DNA from: Flavitalea plasmicola
Lineage (GTDB): Bacteria > Bacteroidota > Bacteroidia > Chitinophagales > Chitinophagaceae
Reading direction: 5' to 3'
Length of the DNA stretch: 64,000 nt
Assembly (NCBI RefSeq): GCF_030546645.1
Contig: NZ_JAUOTO010000012.1
Coordinates: 119,156 to 183,155, forward strand
Below the pieces are notes generated by a model. It saw only the letters and a list, made by a program, of their open reading frames with translations, ran no database searches and was not told where the DNA came from. Positions within the stretch are counted from its first letter, which is position 1. Every line of letters starts with the position of its first letter. The position numbers were made by a program, and so were the translations under genes. This document shows, one piece after another, positions 17,306 through 25,212 of this stretch.

Positions 17306-19732
17306 ATGACCATCAGCTATAACTGGCTCTCAGAATACCTTCCGGTGAAGATCGATCCCGAAAAACTGTCCCGTATCCTTACCTCCGTGGGGCTGGAAGT
17401 GGAAAGCCTGGAAAAATACGAATCCGTGAAAGGCAGCCTGAAAGGTTTGATCATCGGAGAGGTGCTGGAAGCAATCCCGCATCCCAATGCGGACAAATTG
17501 AGACTTACCAAAGTGAACATCGGCGGACCCGAACCCCTTTCCATTGTCTGCGGTGCACCGAATGTGGCTGCGGGACAAAAAGTGGTGGTAGCCCCCGTCG
17601 GCGCCACTATTTACCCCTCCAAGGGTGACCCTCTCACCATGAAAGTAGCTAAGATCAGGGGGGAGGAAAGTCATGGGATGATCTGCGCCGAGGATGAGAT
17701 CGGCCTGGGAGAAAGCCACGCAGGCATCCTCGTATTACCCTCCCAAGCCAAAGCAGGCATGAAGGCGGCCGACTGGTTTCACCCCTATACCGACCATATC
17801 ATAGAGATCGGGCTCACTCCCAACCATATGGACGCTATGAGCCACCTGGGGGTCGCCCGGGATGTTTGCGCCTGGCTCAGCCTGCATGAAAATAAGGAAT
17901 ACAGGCCCAAACAACCCTCATTGAATGCCTTTAAGCCGGACAATAACAGCCTGCCCATCGCTGTAAGCATTGAAAATGCCCGTGGCTGCGAGCGGTATTC
18001 CGGCGTCAGCATCAAAGGCATCACCATCAAGGCATCTCCTCAATGGATGCAGGACAGGCTGAAAGCCATCGGCGTCCGGGCCATCAACAACATCGTCGAT
18101 ATCACCAACTATGTGCTGCACGAAATGGGACAGCCCCTCCATGCTTTCGACCTCCACGCCATCAAGGGAGGCAAGGTCGTCGTGAAGAACTTCCCGGAAG
18201 GCAGACCCTTCATCACCCTGGATGAAAAAGAAAGAAAATTGTCCGGTGAAGACCTGACCATCTCGGATGGAGAAGAGCCCATGTGCATCGCGGGTGTCTT
18301 CGGAGGCCTGAGCAGCGGCATAAACGATGACACCAGGGACATCTTCCTGGAAAGCGCCTGGTTCAATCCCATCGATATCCGCAAGACCTCCTTCCGGCAT
18401 GGATTGCGGACAGACGCCGCCATCCATTTCGAAAAAGGAATGGATATTTCGGGCACCGTCAGCGCCCTGAAACGGGCCGCCCTGCTGATCAAAGAGCTGG
18501 CGGGAGGGGAGATCGCGTCCGAGATAGTGGATGTCTACCCTGATCCCAGGAACAAGACACAGGTGATCCTGAAACATCACTACCTGAAAAAGCTCAGTGG
18601 GAAGAACTACCACCCCGACACTGTAAAGGGGATCTTGCTGAGCCTGGGCTTCGGGATCATCAAGGAAGGGATCGACGCCATCCATGTGGACGTGCCCTGG
18701 CACAAACCCGATGTCAGCCTCCCGGCTGACCTGGTGGAAGAGATCATGCGGATAGACGGTTTGGACAACATTGCCATCCCGTCCAGCATCACCATCTCCC
18801 CCTCCGTGGAAAAAGACAGGAGCGCCGCAGCATGGAAGATGGCCGTATCCGCCTATCTCGTAGGCCAGGGGTTCAATGAGATCCTCACCAACTCCATTAC
18901 CAACAGCGCCTACTACACTCCCGAAGAGCTGGAGACCGTAGTCAAAATGGTCAACAACCTCAGTGCGGAGCTGAACATCATGCGGCCCTCCCTGTTGGAG
19001 ACAGGGCTGGAATCCGTAGCCCATAATCTGAACCGGAAGAACACCAGCCTGCAATTCTTCGAATTCGGCAAGACCTATCACACCAGCGGCATCGGCCAAT
19101 ATACGGAGGAGCAGCACCTGGCCCTGTGGGTCACCGGGCAGCTGCGCGACGACGGCTGGAAGGGAAAAGGACCCAACGCCGATTTCTATTATATAAAGAC
19201 CCTCTGCCAAAGGATCTTCCAGCTGGTGGGGCTTGCCCTCCCCGCCTGGGAGCCCCTGCAATCGTCCAGGTTGCCCACGGGCCTTTCCATCTCAGCAAAA
19301 GGAGACGTCATTGTAGAAGCCGGAATGGTCAGCCCCTCCGTCCTCAAACAGTTCGATTGCAAACAGGACCTTTATTTCGCCGACATCCGCTGGCAGAAGC
19401 TGCTGGCGCTGACATCCGGCAAGGACGTGGAATTCAGGGAATTACCCAAACAACTGCCCGTGCAAAGAGACCTGGCCATGATCGTGGAAAGCTCCCTCAC
19501 TTTTGAAAAGGTGGAGAAAGCCATCCAGGGCGCCAGGGTGGGAAAGCTACAGGATATCAAGCTTTTTGATATCTTTCAAAGTGAAAAGCTGGGGAAGGAT
19601 AAAAAATCCCTGGCCGTCAGCTTCACGTTCCTGGACGAGGAAAAGACCCTGACGGACAAGGAGATCGATGGGATGGTGGGTCGCATCAGGGACGTGCTGG
19701 AGAAAGAATTGCAGGCGGAAATCAGGAAATAG
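17306..19732 (+). CDS. pheT: Phenylalanyl-tRNA synthetase beta subunit
   Basis: An 808-aa beta subunit of the alpha2-beta2 enzyme that charges tRNA-Phe. The order is: MTISYNWLSEYLPV start, EMAP/tRNA-binding domain (about 40-155; HPNADKLRLTKVNIG, IVCGAPNVAAGQKVVVAPVGA), B3/4 editing region (GCERYSGVSI, then VDITNYVLHEMGQPLHAFD), B5 domain (about 405-480), catalytic-like core and C-terminal FDX-ACB domain (RELPKQLPVQRDLAMIV, about 710-808). Full family length. The stop codon TAG opens an AGCTNCA repeat tract. It starts a run of replication and division genes on the plus strand (coiled-coil, zapA, rny). Confidence 0.96.
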   Translation: MTISYNWLSEYLPVKIDPEKLSRILTSVGLEVESLEKYESVKGSLKGLIIGEVLEAIPHPNADKLRLTKVNIGGPEPLSIVCGAPNVAAGQKVVVAPVGATIYPSKGDPLTMKVAKIRGEESHGMICAEDEIGLGESHAGILVLPSQAKAGMKAADWFHPYTDHIIEIGLTPNHMDAMSHLGVARDVCAWLSLHENKEYRPKQPSLNAFKPDNNSLPIAVSIENARGCERYSGVSIKGITIKASPQWMQDRLKAIGVRAINNIVDITNYVLHEMGQPLHAFDLHAIKGGKVVVKNFPEGRPFITLDEKERKLSGEDLTISDGEEPMCIAGVFGGLSSGINDDTRDIFLESAWFNPIDIRKTSFRHGLRTDAAIHFEKGMDISGTVSALKRAALLIKELAGGEIASEIVDVYPDPRNKTQVILKHHYLKKLSGKNYHPDTVKGILLSLGFGIIKEGIDAIHVDVPWHKPDVSLPADLVEEIMRIDGLDNIAIPSSITISPSVEKDRSAAAWKMAVSAYLVGQGFNEILTNSITNSAYYTPEELETVVKMVNNLSAELNIMRPSLLETGLESVAHNLNRKNTSLQFFEFGKTYHTSGIGQYTEEQHLALWVTGQLRDDGWKGKGPNADFYYIKTLCQRIFQLVGLALPAWEPLQSSRLPTGLSISAKGDVIVEAGMVSPSVLKQFDCKQDLYFADIRWQKLLALTSGKDVEFRELPKQLPVQRDLAMIVESSLTFEKVEKAIQGARVGKLQDIKLFDIFQSEKLGKDKKSLAVSFTFLDEEKTLTDKEIDGMVGRIRDVLEKELQAEIRK

Positions 19733-19846
19733 CTGCAAGCTGCGAGCTACAAGCTGCAAGCTGCAAGCTGCGAGCGGTGAGCTTCGAGCCACGAGCCAGG
19801 AGCTAATAAAACCTCCTCATAGCTCGAAGCTAGTAGCTCACAGCTC
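19731..19846 (+). repeat. AGCTNCA heptamer tract at the pheT stop codon
   Basis: Directly after pheT, whose TAG stop is completed by the tract: units AGCTGCA, AGCTGCG, AGCTACA, AGCTGCA, AGCTGCA, AGCTGCG, then decaying. From 19821 the sequence turns into the opposite orientation (AGCTCGAAGCTAGTAGCTCA), so the whole can fold into an imperfect hairpin. A remnant is visible at 19897-19915. Confidence 0.88.
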
Positions 19847-19924
19847 AAAAAACGGCCCGAAGCTTGTTGATCCAATCTGAAAATCACTTAACCAACCTCG
19901 CTCAAAGCTCGCAGCCCAAAAACT

Positions 19925-20212
19925 ATGCAGGAGATCGAATTACAGGTACAACGCATCCACGACAAGCTGCAGCAGGTGCTCAGGCAGCGGGAATCCTTAT
20001 TGAAGGAAAATAACAGGCTCAAAGACGAGCTTCAACAGCTTCGACGGTCCGAAGGCAGCAGAACAGAGCAGGTAGAGCAGTTACGACAGCAGGTGGAGAT
20101 CCTGAAAGCAAAAAAAGGGGAGATGCCTCTTGCGGAAAAGGCTGTGTTGGAAAAACGGCTTAGTCAGTACATCCGGGAAATAGACCGGTGCATTGCGCTT
20201 TTGGGAGAATAG
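19925..20212 (+). CDS. Small coiled-coil protein, possible division partner of ZapA
   Basis: A 95-aa, almost entirely helical protein with heptad-like Leu spacing and rich in Gln, Glu, Arg and Lys (IHDKLQQVLRQRESLLKENNRL, key residues L/Q/E). No membrane segment or signal is present. Its place between pheT and zapA, and its ZapB-like size and coiled-coil character, suggest a cytosolic Z-ring accessory protein. That is inference; sequence identity to ZapB itself is not demonstrable by eye. The end (YIREIDRCIALLGE) looks conserved rather than low complexity. Confidence 0.75.
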   Translation: MQEIELQVQRIHDKLQQVLRQRESLLKENNRLKDELQQLRRSEGSRTEQVEQLRQQVEILKAKKGEMPLAEKAVLEKRLSQYIREIDRCIALLGE

Positions 20213-20218
20213 TATCCT

Positions 20219-20473
20219 TCAAACCCGTTTGACCAGGCGCATTTTCATTTCATCCGCGCCTTGCGAGACCTCCAGCGTATACACCCCGTAAGGAAGATCA
20301 TTCAGGCCACCCCAATAAAGCTCCAGCTGGTCTTTTTCCATTTCCGTCTCCATGGCTCCGCAGACGATGCCTGTGTCATCTTTCAGCACGGCTTTCAGGA
20401 GGCATTTTTGGGGTTGGTCGACCATAAAGGTCAGCCTGTCAATAAACACGGGCGATTTGATTTTTAAGAACAT
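20219..20473 (-). CDS. Hypothetical protein, beta-rich, 84 aa
   Basis: A small protein starting MFLKIKSPVFIDRLTF at the ATG at 20473; the open frame extends upstream to 20572 without a plausible start. It is predicted mostly beta. The C-terminal half (LYWGGLNDLPYGVYTLEVSQG, then MRLVKRV) has the GLYxLEV...xRLVKR cadence of type IX secretion C-terminal sorting domains. There is no signal peptide and the length is that of the domain alone, so this may be only fold resemblance. It lies opposite to its neighbours, seven bases beyond the coiled-coil gene stop. Function unknown. Confidence 0.6.
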   Translation of the reverse strand: MFLKIKSPVFIDRLTFMVDQPQKCLLKAVLKDDTGIVCGAMETEMEKDQLELYWGGLNDLPYGVYTLEVSQGADEMKMRLVKRV

Positions 20474-20583
20474 GGCTTTCGTAGTTTTTAGATAGGGTAT
20501 TGGTGAGCAAAAGTTTGTTTTTATTAGGTATGAATGAATGAGGATGAGAAAAATGGAACTACCTTCGCTCAAATCAGGGCCTC

Positions 20584-20603
20584 TGTGTATAAGGTGTGGA
20601 TAA
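20584..20603 (-). promoter_or_regulatory. Two DnaA-box-like sites upstream of zapA
   Basis: TGTGTATAA (20584) and TGTGGATAA (20595) are the reverse complements of TTATACACA and TTATCCACA, the same two 9-mers found upstream of dnaB. Their starts are 11 bp apart, one helical turn, and they lie 23-42 nt before the zapA ATG. Confidence 0.55.
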
Positions 20604-20625
20604 ATTTAAAACAAGTATTTGATGT

Positions 20626-20907
20626 ATGCAAGAGTTGATCCCAATAAATGTTGTAATAGGCGACCGCAGCTACCGGATCAGGATAGCTCCCGGAGATGAA
20701 GAGCTGGTCCGTAAGACTTTAAAGTCCATCAATGATAAGATCCTTGCCTTCAAAACCGAGTTTGCGGGTAAGGATATGCAGGACTATATCGCCATGGTCC
20801 TGCTCTCGTACGCAACTGAGACCTCTGCCGGAGGGCAGCCGGCGCTGGACCCCTCCCTGCTGGAAACCCTTAGCCGGATGGAACAGCAGCTGGACCGTGC
20901 CCTTTGA
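20626..20907 (+). CDS. zapA: Cell division protein ZapA
   Basis: A 93-aa ZapA homologue: an N-terminal beta part (INVVIGDRSYRIRIAPGDEELVRKTLKSINDKI) followed by a long helix (FAGKDMQDYIAMVLLSYA) that dimerises and bundles FtsZ protofilaments. The GDRSYRIRIAPGDEE region matches the family core. The usual C-terminal coiled coil ends early with LSRMEQQLDRAL, because the stop TGA is the first triplet of an AGCTNCA tract. The pair of DnaA-box-like sites just upstream could link its expression to replication (inference). Confidence 0.88.
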   Translation: MQELIPINVVIGDRSYRIRIAPGDEELVRKTLKSINDKILAFKTEFAGKDMQDYIAMVLLSYATETSAGGQPALDPSLLETLSRMEQQLDRAL

Positions 20908-20964
20908 GCTCCGAGCTACAAGCTACAAGCTACAAGCTTCAAGCTACTAGCTTCAGGCTACAAG
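20905..20964 (+). repeat. AGCTNCA heptamer tract at the zapA stop codon
   Basis: The tract begins with TGAGCTC, where TGA is the zapA stop, and continues AGCTACA, AGCTACA, AGCTACA, AGCTTCA, AGCTACT, AGCTTCA to about 20964. Confidence 0.88.
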
Positions 20965-21005
20965 TTGGTTTGATTAGGTGTTAAAGTCCTATATTAGCCG
21001 TTCCA

Positions 21006-21038
21006 GGCTTGCAGCTTGTAGCTCGCAGCTTGAAGCTA
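21006..21038 (-). repeat. Inverted AGCTNCA tract upstream of rny
   Basis: The opposite-orientation copy (GGCTTGCAGCTTGTAGCTCG and on) lies 41 nt after the zapA tract. The two tracts are complementary over most of their length and could form a large stem-loop in RNA or a cruciform in DNA. Confidence 0.85.
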
Positions 21039-21055
21039 TTTTAACCCGTTTTCCC

Positions 21056-21063
21056 TATCTTCG
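21056..21063 (+). promoter_or_regulatory. -7 promoter-like element of rny
   Basis: TATCTTCG, the same variant as at pyrD, lies 77 nt before the rny ATG. Confidence 0.35.
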
Positions 21064-21140
21064 CCAACTAACACATTTTCATACAATCATGAACCTGAAT
21101 AAGAAATATATGATTGTGAACATTTTAAATTTAAGATTCA

Positions 21141-22697
21141 ATGTTATATACCGTCATAGCGGGAATTATCGCATTAGTAGTGGGAATTGTTGCGGGCAAG
21201 TTCCTCTTTGCTAAAAACACGCAGCAAAAGATAGACGACGCCCAGTCACAAGCCAAAAAGATCGTCTCCGATGCCCAGACCACGGCAGAGAACCTGAAAA
21301 AGGAGAAATTGCTGGAAGCCAAAGAGAAATTCGTTCAATTAAAGGCAGAGCATGATAAAGAGGTGCTGGAACGCAACAGGAAGCTGAATGACGGAGAGAC
21401 CCGCATCCGTCAGAAGGAACAGAGTCTCAATCAGAAGCTGGAGACACTGGATAAGCAGGCGAAAGACAACGACGTCATTAAGGATAACCTGAACCGCCAG
21501 ATCGAAGTGGTGAACCTTAAGCGGACAGAGCTGGAAAAACACCAGGAAGAGCATATCCGCCGCCTGGAGAAGATCGCCGCCCTCACCGCCGAAGAGGCAA
21601 AGACCCAGCTGATAGAAAGCCTCCGCGCAGAGGCCCAGACGCGCGCACTGGCCATACAGCAGGAGATCATCGACGACGCCAAGCAAAAAGCCAACAAGGA
21701 AGCCCGGAAGATCATCATCCAGAGCATCCAGCGAACGGCTGCCGAACAGGCCATCGAGAACTCTATCACTGTGTTCAACCTGGAAAGCGACGAAATAAAA
21801 GGCCAGATCATCGGCCGTGAAGGGCGTAATATCCGCGCCATTGAGGCCGCCACGGGGGTGGACCTGATCGTGGATGACACTCCCGAAGCCATCGTCCTGT
21901 CTTCCTTCGACCCCCTCCGGCGTGAGATTGCGCGCTTGTCACTGCAGCGCCTGGTCACCGATGGACGTATCCACCCGGCCCGTATCGAGGAGATCGTGGA
22001 AAAGACACGCAAGCAGATCGAAGAGCAGGTGATGGAGATAGGCGAACGCACGGTCATTGAGCTGGGGATCCATGGCCTGCACAAAGAGTTGGTCCGGATC
22101 GTGGGCAAGATGCGATTCCGCAGCTCCTATGGGCAGAACCTGCTGATGCACAGCCGCGAAGTAGCTAATCTTTGCGGGATCATGGCCGCAGAGCTGGGAA
22201 TGAACCCCAAGCTGGCCAAACGCGCCGGCCTGCTGCATGACATTGGCAAGGTGCCCGACGAGGAAACTGAGCTGAGCCACGCCCTCCTGGGGATGAAGCT
22301 GGCCGAAAAATATGGGGAGAACCCCGCCGTGATCAATGCCATCGGCGCCCACCACGATGAGGTGGAAATGCAATACGTCATCGCCCCCATCATACAGGCC
22401 TGTGACGCCATCAGCGGCGCCCGCCCCGGCGCCCGCCGCGAGATCATGCAGCAATACCTGCAGCGCATCAAAGACCTGGAAAACCTCGCCCTGGCCTACC
22501 AGGGAGTGGAAAAAGCCTACGCCATCCAGGCCGGTCGCGAACTGCGGGTCATCGTCGAAGCCGACAAGGTCACCGACCTGGACAGCGATAAGCTCAGCTT
22601 CGAGATAGCCCAGAAGATCCAGACCGAAATGACCTATCCCGGCCAGATCAAGGTCACCGTCATCCGGGAAAAACGCGCGGTCAACGTGGCCAGGTAA
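21141..22697 (+). CDS. rny: Ribonuclease Y
   Basis: A 518-aa membrane-anchored endoribonuclease that initiates mRNA decay. The N-terminal anchor is [24 protein letters not shown] long coiled coil (about 30-200) follows, then a KH RNA-binding domain ([26 protein letters not shown], about 205-270; key GREGRNIR) and an HD domain with the metal-binding [14 protein letters not shown] near residue 365, plus downstream [11 protein letters not shown]. Full length for the family. The start at 21141 gives the anchor directly. A short overlapping frame starts at 21089 but has no coding character. Confidence 0.95.
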   Translation: MLYTVIAGIIALVVGIVAGKFLFAKNTQQKIDDAQSQAKKIVSDAQTTAENLKKEKLLEAKEKFVQLKAEHDKEVLERNRKLNDGETRIRQKEQSLNQKLETLDKQAKDNDVIKDNLNRQIEVVNLKRTELEKHQEEHIRRLEKIAALTAEEAKTQLIESLRAEAQTRALAIQQEIIDDAKQKANKEARKIIIQSIQRTAAEQAIENSITVFNLESDEIKGQIIGREGRNIRAIEAATGVDLIVDDTPEAIVLSSFDPLRREIARLSLQRLVTDGRIHPARIEEIVEKTRKQIEEQVMEIGERTVIELGIHGLHKELVRIVGKMRFRSSYGQNLLMHSREVANLCGIMAAELGMNPKLAKRAGLLHDIGKVPDEETELSHALLGMKLAEKYGENPAVINAIGAHHDEVEMQYVIAPIIQACDAISGARPGARREIMQQYLQRIKDLENLALAYQGVEKAYAIQAGRELRVIVEADKVTDLDSDKLSFEIAQKIQTEMTYPGQIKVTVIREKRAVNVAR

Positions 22698-22719
22698 AAT
22701 TAATTAGGGTAGATATAAT

Positions 22720-22751
22720 TTTGGACGATTCCTTAATTATTCCTACTTTTG
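22720..22751 (+). promoter_or_regulatory. rplS promoter (TTTG - 20 nt - TACTTTTG)
   Basis: The -33 element TTTG (22720-22723) and -7 element TACTTTTG (22744-22751) are separated by 20 nt. This is the best full Bacteroidota-type promoter in the window; the rplS ATG is 22 nt downstream. Confidence 0.7.
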
Positions 22752-22772
22752 CCATCCTTAAAAAATGAAGTT

Positions 22773-23147
22773 ATGAACGCTGCTGTAGCTTTTGTACACG
22801 AGCAACTGACAGGAAAAAGAGAGTTCCCGAAGTTCAAAGCCGGTGATAATATCACTGTCAATTATAAAATTATTGAAGGTAACAAGGAGCGTATCCAGGG
22901 GTTCAAGGGAGATGTGATCAAGCGCCAGGGAACTGGCCATACCGCCACTTTCACGGTTCGGAAGATCTCCGATGGCGTGGGCGTGGAGAGGACTTTCCCC
23001 CTGTTTTCCCCCAATATCGAGTCCATCGAGCTGCATAAGGTCGGTCGCGTACGTCGTGCAAAACTCTACTTCCAGCGTACCAGGAGCGGTAAGAGCGCCC
23101 GTATCAAGGAAAAGAGAATGGCCGTGGCCGCTGCTGCTGCTAAATAA
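22773..23147 (+). CDS. rplS: 50S ribosomal protein L19
   Basis: A 124-aa L19. Conserved blocks are [62 protein letters not shown] and the basic end [25 protein letters not shown] (key residues). It sits at the 30S-50S interface. The ATG at 22773 is used; the in-frame TTG at 22749 lies inside the promoter -7 element and cannot be the start. It has its own promoter and terminator, so it is monocistronic here, unlike the rpsP-rimM-trmD-rplS operon of many bacteria. Confidence 0.97.
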   Translation: MNAAVAFVHEQLTGKREFPKFKAGDNITVNYKIIEGNKERIQGFKGDVIKRQGTGHTATFTVRKISDGVGVERTFPLFSPNIESIELHKVGRVRRAKLYFQRTRSGKSARIKEKRMAVAAAAAK

Positions 23148-23166
23148 GCCCGCAAAATACTTTGTG

Positions 23167-23198
23167 AGAGCCGGTCCGGTGAGGACCGGCTCTTTTTG
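23167..23198 (+). terminator. rplS terminator
   Basis: Perfect 11-bp stem AGAGCCGGTCC / GGACCGGCTCT with a GGTGA loop and T5. Confidence 0.93.
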
Positions 23199-23306
23199 TT
23201 AACACCCGGGACTTGTTTGTTAAATATCCTCCCAAAAAGTAGTTATCATTTCATAAAGAGTTAACTTTGTCGTTCTATACATAAAGTATACCTAAAGTCT
23301 TTGATT

Positions 23307-23540
23307 ATGTTTACCAATTTTCTGATTTCAATGCCTGGTGGAAGTGAGTGGTTCCTGATCATCCTGGCGGTGCTGGTGCTGTTTGGCGGTCGCAAGATCC
23401 CCGAGTTCATGCGTGGCCTGGGTCGTGGGATTCGTGAGTTCAATGATGCCAAGAGCAATGTAAAAAAGGAGCTGGAAGAAGGAATGAATGAGAAGGATAC
23501 CAAGGCCGCCGGCGCTGGTACCTCCACTACCCAGCACTAA
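23307..23540 (+). CDS. tatA: Sec-independent translocase subunit TatA/E
   Basis: A 77-aa TatA-type protein: a short N-terminus, one membrane helix (SEWFLIILAVLVLFGG), the FGGRKIPEFMRGLGRGIREF hinge plus amphipathic helix typical of TatA (GRKIPE variant), and a charged tail. It forms the pore of the twin-arginine translocase. ATG 23307 is preferred to the in-frame TTG at 23301. No tatC is in the window. A TAACTTTG -7-like element lies at 23262. It is followed after 21 nt by gatA, possibly on one transcript. Confidence 0.88.
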   Translation: MFTNFLISMPGGSEWFLIILAVLVLFGGRKIPEFMRGLGRGIREFNDAKSNVKKELEEGMNEKDTKAAGAGTSTTQH

Positions 23541-23561
23541 TCCTTTTTCACTGCTGCGCTG

Positions 23562-25025
23562 TTGTTTACATTTCACTCGATACAAGACTATCACAAAGCC
23601 TTATCGGAAGGGCTATGCTCCTGCGAAGACGCAGTAAGGCATTATCTTGACCGGATCGCGGCTCATAAGCACCTCAACGCTTATATCCAGGTATACGGGG
23701 ACGAAGCGCTGGAAAAAGCCCGCAGCCTGGATGCAAAAAGACGGGCAGGGGGAAGCACCGGGGCCCTCCACGGCGTAATCATCGGTCTGAAAGACGTCCT
23801 CGCCTATAAAGATCATCCGCTGACCGCCGCCTCCCGCATCCTTTTCAATTTCAAATCCATCTATCACGCCACGGCAGTGGAAAAGCTTCTTCGCGAAGAA
23901 GCCATCCTCATAGGACATCTCAACTGTGATGAGTTCGCCATGGGTTCCACCAATGAGAACTCGGCCTATGGAAAAGTGCTGAATGCCCGTGACCTCACAA
24001 AGGTCCCGGGGGGGTCCTCAGGAGGCTCCGCAGTGGCCGTTCAGGCCGGCCTTTGCATGGCCAGCCTCGGCAGCGACACGGGTGGCTCCGTCAGACAGCC
24101 AGCCGATTTCTGCGGTATCCTCGGACTGAAACCCACCTATGGCAGGGTCTCCCGCTATGGACTCATTGCTTACGCTTCCTCTTTCGACCAGATCGGGATC
24201 TTCGGGAACACGGTGCCGGATGTCGCAGCCATTCTCGACGTCATCGCCGGGGAAGACGACTTCGATAGCACCGTAGCGACCGATAAGACGGCCACCTTTT
24301 CAGACCTCGACACGCCGGCCGCCGCCAAATACCGGATCGCCTATTTCAAAGAAGCCCTCACCCACCCGGGCCTGGACCCCGAGATCAGGGATACCCTCCT
24401 GGATTGCCTGGACCAGCTTCGCAATGACGGTCACACCGTGGAGGCAGTGGACTTCGATCTCCTGGATTATATCGTCCCGGCCTATTACGTGCTTACTACC
24501 GCCGAAGCCTCCTCCAACCTGGCCCGGTTTGACGGGGTGAAATACGGCTACAGGACCCACGACTCTCAACTTGAATTAACAGAATTTTACAAGCGCTCCC
24601 GCTCCGAAGGCTTCGGACGGGAAGTCAAGCGGCGCATCTTGTTGGGAACCTTTGTGTTAAGTGCAGGCTACTACGATGCCTATTTCACCAAGGCCCAGCA
24701 GGTGAGAAAAATGCTGGTCGATCGTACTGAATTGATCTTCAAAGAATTCGACATAATTATCCTCCCGACCTCCCCTACCACCGCTTTTACCATCGGAGAG
24801 AAGATGGACGACCCTATTGCAATGTATCTCGCTGATATCTATACGGTTTATGCAAATCTGGTCGGAATCCCCGGTATTTCCATCCCCCTTTTTACCCACA
24901 CAAATGGCATGCCTTTTGGTATGCAGGCTATGACTTCTCGTTTTAAAGAGTTATCTTTGCTGCAGTTCTCGCATCTGATAATGCAACAATATAAGTCCTA
25001 CGAAAATCCTACTCTATGTGACTGA
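23562..25025 (+). CDS. gatA: Aspartyl/glutamyl-tRNA amidotransferase subunit A
   Basis: A 487-aa amidase subunit of GatCAB, which converts misacylated Glu-tRNA-Gln (and Asp-tRNA-Asn) to the amide form. The Ser-cisSer-Lys triad is visible: Lys in VIIGLKDVLAYKD, the Gly/Ser-rich GGSSGGSAVAVQAG and nucleophile region SLGSDTGGSVRQPADFCG. The substrate region FDQIGIFG and the C-terminal PTSPTTAF and GIPGISIP are also conserved. The start appears to be TTG (FTFHSIQDYHKAL follows, as in family N-termini); no in-frame ATG lies before the conserved Lys region. gatB and gatC are not in the window. Confidence 0.93.
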   Translation: MFTFHSIQDYHKALSEGLCSCEDAVRHYLDRIAAHKHLNAYIQVYGDEALEKARSLDAKRRAGGSTGALHGVIIGLKDVLAYKDHPLTAASRILFNFKSIYHATAVEKLLREEAILIGHLNCDEFAMGSTNENSAYGKVLNARDLTKVPGGSSGGSAVAVQAGLCMASLGSDTGGSVRQPADFCGILGLKPTYGRVSRYGLIAYASSFDQIGIFGNTVPDVAAILDVIAGEDDFDSTVATDKTATFSDLDTPAAAKYRIAYFKEALTHPGLDPEIRDTLLDCLDQLRNDGHTVEAVDFDLLDYIVPAYYVLTTAEASSNLARFDGVKYGYRTHDSQLELTEFYKRSRSEGFGREVKRRILLGTFVLSAGYYDAYFTKAQQVRKMLVDRTELIFKEFDIIILPTSPTTAFTIGEKMDDPIAMYLADIYTVYANLVGIPGISIPLFTHTNGMPFGMQAMTSRFKELSLLQFSHLIMQQYKSYENPTLCD

Positions 25026-25081
25026 GAGATCGTGAAGCGATCATCAATTTGACCCAAAATCTTAAAAATGGCCCCGGGGCC

Positions 25082-25105
25082 AGGACGCTTAAGGCGCCCT
25101 TTTTA
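25082..25105 (+). terminator. Terminator after gatA
   Basis: AGGACGC / GCGCCCT stem with one mismatch, TTAAG loop and a T-run; a GC palindrome (GGCCCCGGGGCC) sits just before it. Confidence 0.5.
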
Positions 25106-25212
25106 TTAATCCGTTTTGGTTGATGGCTTAAAGCAGCAATCTCCCGTTTTCCGTTCCTATGAAAGATTGTAAACGCCGTTTTGGTTGTTTACCATCTTTT
25201 AAAGCGTTGGAC

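Noticed and set aside
21089..21214. Short open frame overlapping the rny start
   Set aside because: Out of frame with rny, no coding character and no leader-peptide features; probably chance.
22749..22772. TTG start for rplS giving eight more residues
   Set aside because: The TTG lies within the promoter -7 element; the ATG at 22773 matches L19 N-termini.
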